Below, one piece after another: positions 27,673 through 37,363 of a stretch of 38,391 nucleotides of DNA. The stretch is from Betaproteobacteria bacterium (lineage in GTDB: Bacteria > Pseudomonadota > Gammaproteobacteria > Burkholderiales > SG8-39), in assembly GCA_009693345.1 (NCBI GenBank), contig SHXL01000002.1, forward strand, positions 1 through 38,391. The letters run 5' to 3'. Position 1 is the first letter of the stretch. Each line of letters begins with the position of its first letter. The position numbers and the translations under genes are program-made. Below the pieces are notes generated by a model, which was not told where the DNA came from, made no database searches, and saw only the letters and a list, made by a program, of their open reading frames with translations.

Positions 27673-28129
27673 CCGCGACGCCTTTGACGCGCGCAAGTCC
27701 CGCCAGCACCAGGATTTCATCGAGGCCCTTGCCCGCATCTTTCCCTCCCACCTGCACCATGCCGTAGTAGCGCGGGTCCCGGGCGGCGCCCTGGGCGTAG
27801 GCCTTACGGGTGATGATGACGAACGGCGTACTCAGCGTGTCGCGCACCAGCACGCGCGCTTTGGCGCCGGCCTTCAGGGTCTCGTCCAGCGTGACGCCGA
27901 AATGCTCGGCCTGCTGCCGCGTGCGTTCGCCGTAGGTCAGGTTGGTCTCGGGCGTATCGACGAAATAGAGCCGCAGCACTAATTCTTCGGCGCCGCAGCG
28001 CACGTGGAAACTGTCGCCGTCGTTGTTCTTATGCGCTACGTACCGGCAATCGGCGAGCGTCGTCCATTCTTTCCGGTCGGCCGCTGTTGCGTGAACTGAA
28101 AAAACCAGCAGCAGCAGGAAAATTCTCAC
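27563..28129 (-). CDS. Exported thermonuclease (SNase-like) family protein
   Basis: This 188-residue protein has a signal peptide (MRIFLLLLVFSVHATA before ADRKEW) and a staphylococcal-nuclease-like domain. Active-site-like residues are visible: NNDGDSFHVRC, LRLYFVDTPETN (Arg, Asp, Glu) and DEILVLAGLARVKG. It would act in the periplasm or outside the cell on nucleic acid, though many relatives are untested. The start is a GTG at 28127-28129, overlapping the stop of the upstream glutaredoxin-like gene as GTGA. The C-terminus (EEHAKQKRRGLWARAPE) is normal for the family, which suggests that the helicase end, not this one, is abnormal in their 110-base overlap. Confidence 0.88.
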   Translation of the reverse strand: MRIFLLLLVFSVHATAADRKEWTTLADCRYVAHKNNDGDSFHVRCGAEELVLRLYFVDTPETNLTYGERTRQQAEHFGVTLDETLKAGAKARVLVRDTLSTPFVIITRKAYAQGAARDPRYYGMVQVGGKDAGKGLDEILVLAGLARVKGVAVNIPGGEKARAHSQRLLVLEEHAKQKRRGLWARAPE

Positions 28130-28491
28130 GCCAGAAGCTTCGCCAGTTCGCCGCTCGCGTGCAGCTGCGCGAGGTCCGCGGAGCCGCCGACCAGCGCGCC
28201 CTTCACGAACACCATCGGGAAGGTCGGCCAGCCGGTCCACATCTTGAGCGCGTTGCGGCGCCGCCAGCCGGCGAGGTAGCTGCCGTATTCCAGATAATTG
28301 TAGCCGATCCCGGCCACGTCGAGCAGGCTGCGCGCGCGCTTCGGCATGGGATTCTGGCGCATACCGACCACCACCACGGCATTGGCGGCGATCGCGTCCT
28401 GCACCTCCTTAACGATGTCGGCGTTGAGGGCCGAGATCCTGTCGCGGATCGCGGGGTGAATGCGGCTTTCTTCAAGGATTTGTCGGGCCAT
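28126..28491 (-). CDS. Glutaredoxin-fold protein lacking the catalytic cysteine
   Basis: This is a 121-residue thioredoxin/glutaredoxin-fold protein. It keeps the glutathione-site features of monothiol glutaredoxins: YLEYGSYLAGWRRRNALKMW, TGWPTFPMVFVKG with the cis-Pro, and LVGGSADL. At the position of the CGFS/CPYC motif it reads MRQNPMPKRARSL, with no Cys. It therefore cannot do dithiol or monothiol redox chemistry and may be a structural, Fe-S- or glutathione-binding homologue. The ATG is at 28489-28491. It is coupled to the nuclease gene by a GTGA overlap and divergent from the next gene, with 33 bases between starts. Confidence 0.85.
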   Translation of the reverse strand: MARQILEESRIHPAIRDRISALNADIVKEVQDAIAANAVVVVGMRQNPMPKRARSLLDVAGIGYNYLEYGSYLAGWRRRNALKMWTGWPTFPMVFVKGALVGGSADLAQLHASGELAKLLA

Positions 28492-28524
28492 GCGGCATAC
28501 TCTATATGCGAAGGAGGTCATGCC

Positions 28525-29169
28525 ATGAGATTGCCCACCGTTATTGCATTGCTCGTCCTGCTGCCGCTCGCGGCCCTGCCCGTACGCGGCGCCGAGGAGC
28601 CCGAGGCCGTATACGCGAAGTTCCACCGCGCGGTGATTGCCGGCAACCTGGACGAAATGCTCAAGTACGGGCCCGCGCCGAGGCGCGCCGAAATGCATTC
28701 CATGTCCGACGCAAGCAGGGAAGCTGCGCTCAAGATGGCGCAATTCATGATGCCGCGCGCATTCACGCTGCAGCGCAAGACCGTGCAAGCCAACGGCCGC
28801 GCGACACTCATCGTGAGCGGCCCCTGGGCGGGCGAGGGCCAGAAGCTGGAAACGATGTACGGCATCGTACGGATGGTTACGGAAAATAACGAATGGAAAA
28901 TCGACGGGTCGAACTGGAGCAACGAAAAGCCGCCCAACCTCGCCGCGCCGAATCGTGCCGCGCCGCCTTCCGCGGCGGACAAGGCCGCGCCGAAAACCTC
29001 GGTCGCCGCGAAGGGCGCTGCCGCCGTGAAGGACGCTGCCGCGGGATCGGGCGCGCCCGTGGTCGGATCGACGTCTTCCGCGACGCCCGGCCGCACGCTC
29101 GGCGCGGCCAAGCCTCCGTGCGTCTACAAGCCGGTGATGACCGCCGTGGACATCGAGAACTGCAAGTGA
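28525..29169 (+). CDS. Exported protein of unknown function with Ala/Lys/Pro-rich C-terminus
   Basis: This 214-residue protein is not recognised. It starts with a signal peptide (MRLPTVIALLVLLPLAALPV, cleavage near RGA/EEPEAV). A small globular part follows (about 25-130, with VYAKFHRAVIAGNLDEMLKY and TLQRKTVQANGRATLIVSG), resembling NTF2-like or DUF4878-type lipocalin-sized domains. The linker is rich in Ala, Lys and Pro (about 135-190), and the end is CVYKPVMTAVDIENCK with two Cys. The ATG at 28525 follows AAGGAGG at ideal spacing. It is probably periplasmic. The short region upstream contains TATATG and could hold its promoter. Confidence 0.78.
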   Translation: MRLPTVIALLVLLPLAALPVRGAEEPEAVYAKFHRAVIAGNLDEMLKYGPAPRRAEMHSMSDASREAALKMAQFMMPRAFTLQRKTVQANGRATLIVSGPWAGEGQKLETMYGIVRMVTENNEWKIDGSNWSNEKPPNLAAPNRAAPPSAADKAAPKTSVAAKGAAAVKDAAAGSGAPVVGSTSSATPGRTLGAAKPPCVYKPVMTAVDIENCK

Positions 29170-29189
29170 GATCGTCGGAAGACGACGTC

Positions 29190-29209
29190 ATCCCCGCGCA
29201 AGCGGGGAT
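29190..29209. terminator. ATCCCCGC-type hairpin between convergent genes
   Basis: ATCCCCGC, GCAA and GCGGGGAT make a perfect 8-bp stem that ends one base before the infA stop codon and lies 20 bases after the upstream gene's stop. It belongs to the same family as 22456-22475. It may serve as a bidirectional terminator. Confidence 0.7.
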
Positions 29210-29479
29210 CTAGCGCTTCTTGTACTGCGGCCGCCGCACGGGCGCGGCCATCGGGCGCTCGTCCTTGTGGCGGAAGCTGATGCGGCCCCGGGTGAGGTCG
29301 TAGGGCGATATCTCGAGGCTGACGCGGTCGCCCGCGAGGATCCGGATGCGGTGCCGCACCACCTTGCCGCCGGCGTAAGCAAGCACGCTCGCGCCGTTGG
29401 TGAGCTCGACGCGGAACTGCGTGTTGGGCAGGACCTCCTGCACCACGCCTTCCATTTCGAGCATTTCTTCTTTTGCCAT
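29210..29479 (-). CDS. infA: Translation initiation factor IF-1, long-form paralogue
   Basis: IF-1 binds the ribosomal A site during initiation and also has RNA-melting activity. The OB-fold landmarks are MAKEEMLEMEGVVQEVLPNT, FRVELTNGASVLAYAGGKV and RIRILAGDRVSLEISPYDLT. At 89 residues it exceeds the usual 72 by a basic tail (MAAPVRRPQYKKR) after GRISFRHK. Betaproteobacteria often have a second infA outside the ribosomal protein operon, and this seems to be that one since no ribosomal genes are near. The nearby DEAD-box helicase is consistent with a cold-adaptation role, but this is inference. Confidence 0.94.
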   Translation of the reverse strand: MAKEEMLEMEGVVQEVLPNTQFRVELTNGASVLAYAGGKVVRHRIRILAGDRVSLEISPYDLTRGRISFRHKDERPMAAPVRRPQYKKR

Positions 29480-29519
29480 TCAGCTGCCTTTGCTATTGCA
29501 AGACTGTGATTGTCTCATT

Positions 29520-30086
29520 TCAGCCCGTTCCCCGGTAGTGCAAGGGAAAGAGACGCTTCACCACAGGCCCATCCGACGCCCAAGCCCTGCAGCCGTCGAT
29601 GAAATACGGCTTCTTCGCGCTCAGGTCGGGCTGCTCCTCGGTGGCGACATCGCCCGCCTTGGGCCAGCTGCCTATGGTCTGGAACGCCACCGTCGCCGCG
29701 GGCATGAGCAGCTCCGTGATGTGGGTGCAGCCCCTGGTGCGGCCGACCGCCTCGGTGACCGCCTTGCGCCAGCCGCCGCCGATTTTCGCGCCGATAAGGG
29801 CCTTGTAGGCCGGCGCCACCTGCGGGCAGGGCGTGTACGGCGCGTGGTTGGTCGTCACTTCGATATCGCGCACCGTCATCGCGCGGTCGATCGTCAGGCG
29901 CAGCTGCATGTCGTGCACGTGCATGCCGGGCGCGCGGTGACCGCGGTAGGGCTCGTCCACGGCGTAGGTCTTCTGGTCGATAATCTGCGCCTCGATGTCG
30001 TAGAGGTCGTCGTCGCGCTCGAAGCCCTCGCATTTGATGGTGCGGGTATGAAGATGGCGGCGCGGGGAGGGTGCTGGGAGGCTCAT
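29520..30086 (-). CDS. DUF2889 family protein
   Basis: This 188-residue protein matches DUF2889, of unknown function. Typical parts are RRHLHTRTIKCEGFERDDDL, YDIEAQIIDQKTYAVDEPYR, VHDMQLRLTIDRAMTVRDIE and GCTHITELLMPAATVAFQTI. Conserved His, Asp and Cys residues suggest metal binding, but nothing is proved. It has no signal peptide. It is divergent from the second TctC receptor; the ATG-to-ATG gap is only 35 bases and must hold both promoters. It shares the direction of infA, 40 bases upstream. Confidence 0.88.
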   Translation of the reverse strand: MSLPAPSPRRHLHTRTIKCEGFERDDDLYDIEAQIIDQKTYAVDEPYRGHRAPGMHVHDMQLRLTIDRAMTVRDIEVTTNHAPYTPCPQVAPAYKALIGAKIGGGWRKAVTEAVGRTRGCTHITELLMPAATVAFQTIGSWPKAGDVATEEQPDLSAKKPYFIDGCRAWASDGPVVKRLFPLHYRGTG

Positions 30087-30121
30087 GGTTCGATTATGAT
30101 CTGCTTGGGGAGGAAAGGATT

Positions 30122-31075
30122 ATGAGGGTGTTTCGCTTCATTCCAGCCGCCGTCGCCTGTCTGTTCGCAACGGTGGTTTTCGCTCAGAACTACCCGGCCC
30201 GGCCCGTCACGCTGATCGTCCCCTGGCCGCCCGGCGGCAGCACCGACATCGCGATGCGCAGCATCAGCGTCATCGCGGAGAAGCACCTCGGCCAGCGCAT
30301 CGTGATCGAGAACCGGCCCGGGGTCACGGGCACGATGGGCGCAGCGCACCTGGCGCAGAACGCCAGGCCCGACGGCTTTACGATCTCGCAGATGCCGATC
30401 ACGGTGTTCCGCCTGCCGCACATGATGAAGGCCGCGTTCGATCCGATGAACGACTTCACCTGGATCATCCACCTCACCGGCTACACCTTCGGCGTGGTGG
30501 TGCGCAGCGAATCGCCCTGGAAGAGCTGGGGCGAGCTGGTCGCCCATGCGAAGGCGAACCCTGGCAAGGTCACCTACGCCACGCCGGGCAACGGCAGCAG
30601 CCTGCACATCACCATGGAAGACCTCGCGCTGCGCGAGGGCCTCAGCTGGGTGCAGGTACCGTTCAAGGGCTACGCGGAGGGCGCCGCCGCGCTACTCGGC
30701 GGCCACGTCGACGTGCAATCCGATTCGACCGGCTGGGCCGAGCAGGTGAACGCGGGGCGCCTGCGGCTCCTGGTCCCCTGGGGCGCGCAGCGCACCAGGC
30801 GCTGGCCGCAGGTGCCGACGCTGAAAGATCTGGGCTACCCGATCGTCTCGAACTCGCCCTTCGGCATCGCCGGGCCGAAGGGTATGGACCCGGCGGCGGT
30901 GAAAGTTCTGCACGACGCCTTCAGGAAGGCGCTCGAAGATCCCGAGTTCCAGAACACGCTGGAAAAGTTCGACCAGGAGGCCTACTACCTGAACAGCGCC
31001 GATTACGCGGCGCTGGCGAAGAATACCTTCGAGGAAGAACGCGCGGCGGTGAAGCGCCTGAAACTGAATATGTAG
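30122..31075 (+). CDS. Bug/TctC-type tripartite tricarboxylate receptor protein (second copy)
   Basis: This is a 317-residue periplasmic binding protein. The signal peptide is MRVFRFIPAAVACLFATVVF, cleaved before QNYPARPVTLIVPW. Family blocks are PWPPGGSTDIAMR, IVIENRPGVTGTMGAAHLA, NPGKVTYATPGNGSSLHI, QVPFKGYAEGAAALLGGHVD and the Pro-Thr-Leu loop RWPQVPTLKDLGYP. The ATG follows GGAGG, and TATGAT at 30095-30100 is a plausible -10. As with the first copy there is no TctA or TctB gene nearby. The two copies differ considerably and are not a recent duplication. Confidence 0.93.
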   Translation: MRVFRFIPAAVACLFATVVFAQNYPARPVTLIVPWPPGGSTDIAMRSISVIAEKHLGQRIVIENRPGVTGTMGAAHLAQNARPDGFTISQMPITVFRLPHMMKAAFDPMNDFTWIIHLTGYTFGVVVRSESPWKSWGELVAHAKANPGKVTYATPGNGSSLHITMEDLALREGLSWVQVPFKGYAEGAAALLGGHVDVQSDSTGWAEQVNAGRLRLLVPWGAQRTRRWPQVPTLKDLGYPIVSNSPFGIAGPKGMDPAAVKVLHDAFRKALEDPEFQNTLEKFDQEAYYLNSADYAALAKNTFEEERAAVKRLKLNM

Positions 31076-31097
31076 GGTCAGGAACGCACGTGGCGCG

Positions 31098-33086
31098 TTA
31101 CCAGGCGCGGGTCGCCCGGTTTACGGTTTTTTCCACATCTTCTTCCAGGTAGTAACCCCGCTTCACGAGGTCTTGGGCGGCAGTTCGAATTCTGGCAAGA
31201 AAAGCATTTTTGTCCTGATACCTTTCCGTCAAGGACGGGCGCGGATCCTTGGCCGCTTCGCGTTCGGCGGCGGTGCGCGCGAAGGGCAGCGCCGCGCCGT
31301 CGAGGTAGCACAACTCCCCCGCCGCGCCGCCTTCGGCGCTGCGCAGGGACCAGCCGGTGGTGGTGGCCGCGGGCACGGCCTGCTCGGGCATGCGCAGCCC
31401 CGCGATCTCGTTGCCGTCGGCGTCGATCGCCGGCACCAGCACGCGGTAGCGGAACGGATGGGGCGCGGGCGGGACGTTGTCGATGATGCCCTCAGCGATC
31501 CGCGCGCCGTAGTCGAACTGCGCCATCGGGTTGGGCGCGCGCGGCGCCGCGAAGGCGGCGGCCCCGGATCCGGGCAGCGTGGGCCACTTCAGAACCGACG
31601 CGCTCACCAGCGTGCGGTCAGCGAGCTTCGGGTAAACGCTTGGAGGAGGCAGCTCGCCTTTTTTCACCCAACGATCCAATGCCAGCACCAGTGCGCGCAT
31701 CGCCGGCCGCGGGTCCACCGCCAGGTTCGGTGGCGCACTGCACACGCCCTTCGGCATCGTCGGCGTGGTCGAGTGCTGCGTGCCGGCGAAATGGTAGATG
31801 CGCACGCTCTCGGGCAGCGCGATGTCGTGCTCGCCGGCCGCATCGGCGGTGTTGAGCGAATGCCCGCCCTGCCAGTATTCGGTGGAGGTGACGGTATGAA
31901 GCACCTTCGGGCAGACGTCGCGCGCGCGGCAGTGCTCGAGCAGGCCGTCTTCCCGGCGGCTCCTCGGATCGTTCTGCTTCTCGTAGGCGAAGGGAAAACC
32001 CGCGTCGGGATAGCCGACGAAGCCGTAGCCCAGGCTGTAGGCGCGGTTGGGCTGGGCGAAGCGGTAGTTCAGGTAGAGGCGTGCCGAGGCGATGTGCGGG
32101 TTGACGCCCTCGAACACGGTGCGCATGTCCTCGGTCTCGTTGAAGCCGTGGTACAGCATGTCGCGCAGGAAACGCCCGCTCTGCGAAGTGCCGTGCGCGA
32201 GCGCCACCGCGACCCCGTGCCGGCCATCGGGGCCGAGCGGATTGGGGGTGCCCGCGCTGTCGCGCTGCTGGTAGCGCAGGAAACCGATCCAGTCGCGCGT
32301 CGCGGCGTAGCCGATGCCCGCCACCGGCGGATTGCGCGCACGGTAGGAAAACTGGTAGAGCGCGCCGGCGCGGAACGGCGTGCCGCGCGGCAGCAGCACG
32401 ATCGCGCCGTCGTCGAGGAATTCCCAGCCGCCGGGCGGAATCAGGCGCGGCGGGTCGTCGTTGCGCTCGCGCACCGTGAGTCGCGCCGCTTTCTTGTCCA
32501 GGGACGCGGCGGAAAACGTCAGCTGCGCCTCGACCTGCCGGGAATCATTGAACAGGAACTCGTCCCAGACCGGTTGCTCGACGCCCGCCGCGCGCGGCAC
32601 GTCAAGCCGAAGCAGGCCCGGCGTGCGCGGCAAGCCGGGGATCCAGCCGCTCCAAGCCACGGTGAAGCCGTGGCGCATCAGGAAACCGTCGCCCGCGGCT
32701 TCGGGCGCATCCAGCGCATTGCCGGGCGGCGCGTCGTTCAACTGGCGAAGGATCACCTTGTTGCCAAGGTTGTTGACGTCGTAGAACAGGGTTCCGTTGC
32801 CCTTGAACGGGTCCGCGGGTCGCAGGATCACGAAGTCGGCGGAGTATTCCACCTTGCCGCGCGCGTTGCGGGGGGCGAGCCTGATGTCGGCAATGGACCG
32901 GTTCGCCGGATGGGTGGGATCGAGTTCGCCGCGGAAGCGCCCGGCGACGCGCAGGTAGGGCCCGGTGGCGCCGAAGACCTTGCCGCCTGCAAATGGCGCT
33001 TGGGAAGTGACTTCGATACGGGTTACTTCAGGAAAAGCATTGCCCGTTACAAACACGAAAAACAGGAGAAAAGAGAATCGAATCAT
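31098..33086 (-). CDS. Secreted alpha/beta hydrolase-domain protein (Abhydrolase_10-like)
   Basis: This is a 662-residue exported protein. The signal peptide is MIRFSFLLFFVFVTGNAF. A long N-terminal beta region follows (about 20-200, with GPYLRVAGRFRGELDPTHPA and NGTLFYDVNNLGNK). The hydrolase part contains LAHGTSQSGRFLRDMLYHGF, a nucleophile-like Ser near 300. Likely later catalytic residues are in STEYWQGGHSLNT and FAGTQHSTT. The family is known from environmental bacteria, with substrates unknown. The ATG overlaps the stop of the diguanylate cyclase gene (ATGA). This couples its synthesis to that enzyme and suggests a shared response. The region 31150-31220 has A+T-rich codons compared with the rest. 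Confidence 0.88.
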   Translation of the reverse strand: MIRFSFLLFFVFVTGNAFPEVTRIEVTSQAPFAGGKVFGATGPYLRVAGRFRGELDPTHPANRSIADIRLAPRNARGKVEYSADFVILRPADPFKGNGTLFYDVNNLGNKVILRQLNDAPPGNALDAPEAAGDGFLMRHGFTVAWSGWIPGLPRTPGLLRLDVPRAAGVEQPVWDEFLFNDSRQVEAQLTFSAASLDKKAARLTVRERNDDPPRLIPPGGWEFLDDGAIVLLPRGTPFRAGALYQFSYRARNPPVAGIGYAATRDWIGFLRYQQRDSAGTPNPLGPDGRHGVAVALAHGTSQSGRFLRDMLYHGFNETEDMRTVFEGVNPHIASARLYLNYRFAQPNRAYSLGYGFVGYPDAGFPFAYEKQNDPRSRREDGLLEHCRARDVCPKVLHTVTSTEYWQGGHSLNTADAAGEHDIALPESVRIYHFAGTQHSTTPTMPKGVCSAPPNLAVDPRPAMRALVLALDRWVKKGELPPPSVYPKLADRTLVSASVLKWPTLPGSGAAAFAAPRAPNPMAQFDYGARIAEGIIDNVPPAPHPFRYRVLVPAIDADGNEIAGLRMPEQAVPAATTTGWSLRSAEGGAAGELCYLDGAALPFARTAAEREAAKDPRPSLTERYQDKNAFLARIRTAAQDLVKRGYYLEEDVEKTVNRATRAW

Positions 33087-34414
33087 TTGCTGACGCGATT
33101 TCTGCCGCTGCGCTTGGCGCGGTAGAGCGCTTCGTCGGCGGCCTTGAGCACTTGGGCGGGGGTGGACGCCCCACCTCCCGGCGCAGCACCGCCAATCGAG
33201 ACCGTGACCGAGAGGATTTTTCCCGGCGCCAGCGTCTCCTCCGTGTTGGGGCCGCGGAGCTTCTCGCCCAACTCCTTTACCTTGGGGCGGTTCTCGCCGC
33301 GAACCGCCATGCGATAGGACGCGACCGATGCACGGATCGCATCCAGGTGCGGCATCGCCTGCTCCAGCGTTGCATGGTCGAATAGCACCGTGAACTCCTC
33401 GCCGCCGTAGCGGAACGCGCGCCCGCCGCCTTCGACTTCGGCAAGGCGCGCCGCCACCAGCTTGAACACCTGGTCGCCGATGTCGTGGCCGTGCGTGTCG
33501 TTGAAGGACTTGAAGTGGTCCACGTCGACCATCGCCAGCACGTAGCGCGGCCCCAGGCCCGCCATCGCCTCCAGCAGCGCGCGCCGGCCCGGCAGGCCGG
33601 TCAGCTCGCCATTGAACGCGAGCCGGTGCGATTCCTGCAGCATGGCGACGATCAGGACCGCGCCCGCCGCCGCGGTGAACACGCCGAACACCGCCTCGCT
33701 GGCGGGCCACTCGCAGGCGACCAGGAAAGCCACGAGCGCGCCCGCCTGGCCCACGGCGATCGGCGACACCGGCCCGCCCTGCTTGGCAACATGCGGCGGC
33801 CAGGCGCGCCACACCGCGGCGATGAGCGCGGCGCAGAAGAGCACCCTGCTGAGGAACGGCGGGCCAAGGAGCGGCGCGTGCGGCGAGCGCAGCAGCCAGT
33901 GCTCAGTCATCTCCTGCCAGGCCATGCCCGAGAGCGCGCTGCGGCCGGAGGACGCGATCCACGCGACGAGGAGGATCTCGCCCACGACGATGAAGAGCCA
34001 CCGGTGATCGCCGTGGTAGGACACGCCGCGCTCGGGCAAGAGCAGCGCGACCAGGATGTTGAGGGGCACCAGCACCACCGCGGCCGTATACACCGCGCGC
34101 GCCGCAAAACTGCCGGCGCCGAAATCGAGCGCCAGACGATAGCCGGCGTAGGCGAGAAGCAGCGAAGCCGCCGCGACGAACGCCCGGCCGCGGTTGAACC
34201 ACAGGCCCATCCCCGCACCCGCCAGGAGAACGAAATACGCGCCGGCCTCCTTCAGGCCGGCAAGCGAGGGCGGCAGCGCGGGCCCGAGCCACAGCGCGAG
34301 CGCGGCGGCGGCAAGGATCGCGCCGGGGGGGATCAGGGGACGCAATTCAGCGGCGAGCGGGACGCGCACGGAGGCCGGCCTTGCGACCGGGCTTTGGCCG
34401 GGTTTTCCTGCCAT
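33083..34414 (-). CDS. Membrane-bound diguanylate cyclase (GGDEF)
   Basis: This is a 443-residue inner-membrane enzyme that should make cyclic di-GMP from two GTP. The N-terminal half (about 25-270) has about seven hydrophobic segments. The GGDEF domain (about 280-440) includes VDVDHFKSFNDTHGHDIGD and the active signature FRYGGEEFTVLF. The end EALYRAKRSGRNRV is typical. The inhibitory RxxD site expected a few residues before GGEEF is absent (EVEGGGRAF), so classical product inhibition is unlikely. The ATG at 34412-34414 lies inside the upstream regulator gene, a 68-base overlap in another frame. There is no good ribosome-binding site, so coupled translation is likely. Confidence 0.92.
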   Translation of the reverse strand: MAGKPGQSPVARPASVRVPLAAELRPLIPPGAILAAAALALWLGPALPPSLAGLKEAGAYFVLLAGAGMGLWFNRGRAFVAAASLLLAYAGYRLALDFGAGSFAARAVYTAAVVLVPLNILVALLLPERGVSYHGDHRWLFIVVGEILLVAWIASSGRSALSGMAWQEMTEHWLLRSPHAPLLGPPFLSRVLFCAALIAAVWRAWPPHVAKQGGPVSPIAVGQAGALVAFLVACEWPASEAVFGVFTAAAGAVLIVAMLQESHRLAFNGELTGLPGRRALLEAMAGLGPRYVLAMVDVDHFKSFNDTHGHDIGDQVFKLVAARLAEVEGGGRAFRYGGEEFTVLFDHATLEQAMPHLDAIRASVASYRMAVRGENRPKVKELGEKLRGPNTEETLAPGKILSVTVSIGGAAPGGGASTPAQVLKAADEALYRAKRSGRNRVSK

Positions 34415-34778
34415 ATTTCGGCCGGGGTGGCGGTTCGATGCTGTGCTCGGCCGAGTGGTCCTCCAGCGTCGGCGGCGCCCCCGCGGTCTTTTCCAACACC
34501 GCGGCGAGTTCGTCGAACACCGGCGAGGCCTCGTTGGCGCTGTAGTGGATCTGGTTGCCGATGCGCTCGGCGCTGAGCAGGCCGGCATCCGCGAGCTGCC
34601 GCAATTCCCGATGCAGCGATCCGGCGGGAACCCCGGTGAGGCGCGAAATCATCCGCACGTGGAAGCCATCGCCCGGGCGCAGGAACAGGAGCGACAGCAC
34701 GCGGTGGCGGTAGGCGCCGAACAGCAGGTTCGCCAGCAGCTGCTGCGCGGGCAGTGGTTCGGACTCCGTTCTCAACAT
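34347..34778 (-). CDS. Winged-helix transcriptional regulator
   Basis: This is a 143-residue DNA-binding protein. The N-terminal part has LANLLFGAYRHRVLSLLFLR. The winged helix-turn-helix (about 40-85) contains FHVRMISRLTGVPAGSLHRE, LRQLADAGLLSAERIGNQIH and YSANEASPVFDELAAVL. This is an ArsR/MarR-like arrangement without the Cys metal sites of ArsR. The last 50 residues are a basic Pro/Arg/Lys-rich tail. It is the first gene of the unit with the diguanylate cyclase and hydrolase, and a palindrome just upstream of its ATG suggests self-regulation. The signal it senses is unknown. Confidence 0.87.
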   Translation of the reverse strand: MLRTESEPLPAQQLLANLLFGAYRHRVLSLLFLRPGDGFHVRMISRLTGVPAGSLHRELRQLADAGLLSAERIGNQIHYSANEASPVFDELAAVLEKTAGAPPTLEDHSAEHSIEPPPRPKYGRKTRPKPGRKAGLRARPARR

Positions 34779-34779
34779 T

Positions 34780-34793
34780 GCTACGACTGTAGC
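34780..34793. promoter_or_regulatory. Palindromic operator candidate upstream of the winged-helix regulator
   Basis: GCTACGACTGTAGC is a perfect inverted repeat (GCTAC/GTAGC, 4-base centre) one base before the regulator ATG. Its position fits autorepression by the winged-helix protein. The transcript start is unknown and might be leaderless. Confidence 0.5.
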
Positions 34794-34816
34794 ACAACCG
34801 AGAACGATCTGCCCGG

Positions 34817-37111
<2,295 letters not shown>

Positions 37112-37114
37112 GGC

Positions 37115-37363
37115 TTATTTGAAGAGATCCAGTTGTTTGTCGGCCATCGCGACCGCGCCTTCCACCGCGCGCTTGGCCTTGTCGAGGTCGTCGCCGCCGC
37201 CGGCGCGCCCGCCGGCTTCCCAGGTGTATTTCTGCTTCGCGTCCCTGGCGGTGTGCCGCGTCACCTTGCCGAGCTTCGTTTTGCCCTGCCAGTAGACGTG
37301 CCCGTTATAGCCGGGCTCCCATATCGGCTTTTGACCCGCCGGTTTTTGCTTCTTCTTAGACAT
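37115..37363 (-). CDS. Small unknown protein between parE and parC
   Basis: This is an 82-residue protein I cannot assign to a named family. It begins with a basic segment (MSKKKQKPAGQKP). A compact aromatic block follows, WEPGYNGHVYWQGKTKLGKV (about 15-34). After ARDAKQKYTWEAG come a Gly-rich stretch and an amphipathic helix (LDKAKRAVEGAVAMADKQLDLF). Its ATG overlaps the parE stop by eight bases (ATGTCTAA), and its stop lies three bases before the parC start, so all three genes should be translated from one mRNA. The position suggests a topoisomerase-IV-associated protein, but no function is proved. It has no signal peptide or membrane segment. Confidence 0.85.
   Translation of the reverse strand: MSKKKQKPAGQKPIWEPGYNGHVYWQGKTKLGKVTRHTARDAKQKYTWEAGGRAGGGDDLDKAKRAVEGAVAMADKQLDLFK

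Noticed and set aside
33485..34320. Open frame opposite the diguanylate cyclase gene
   Set aside because: Composition is that of an antisense shadow; GGDEF motifs fix the true frame.
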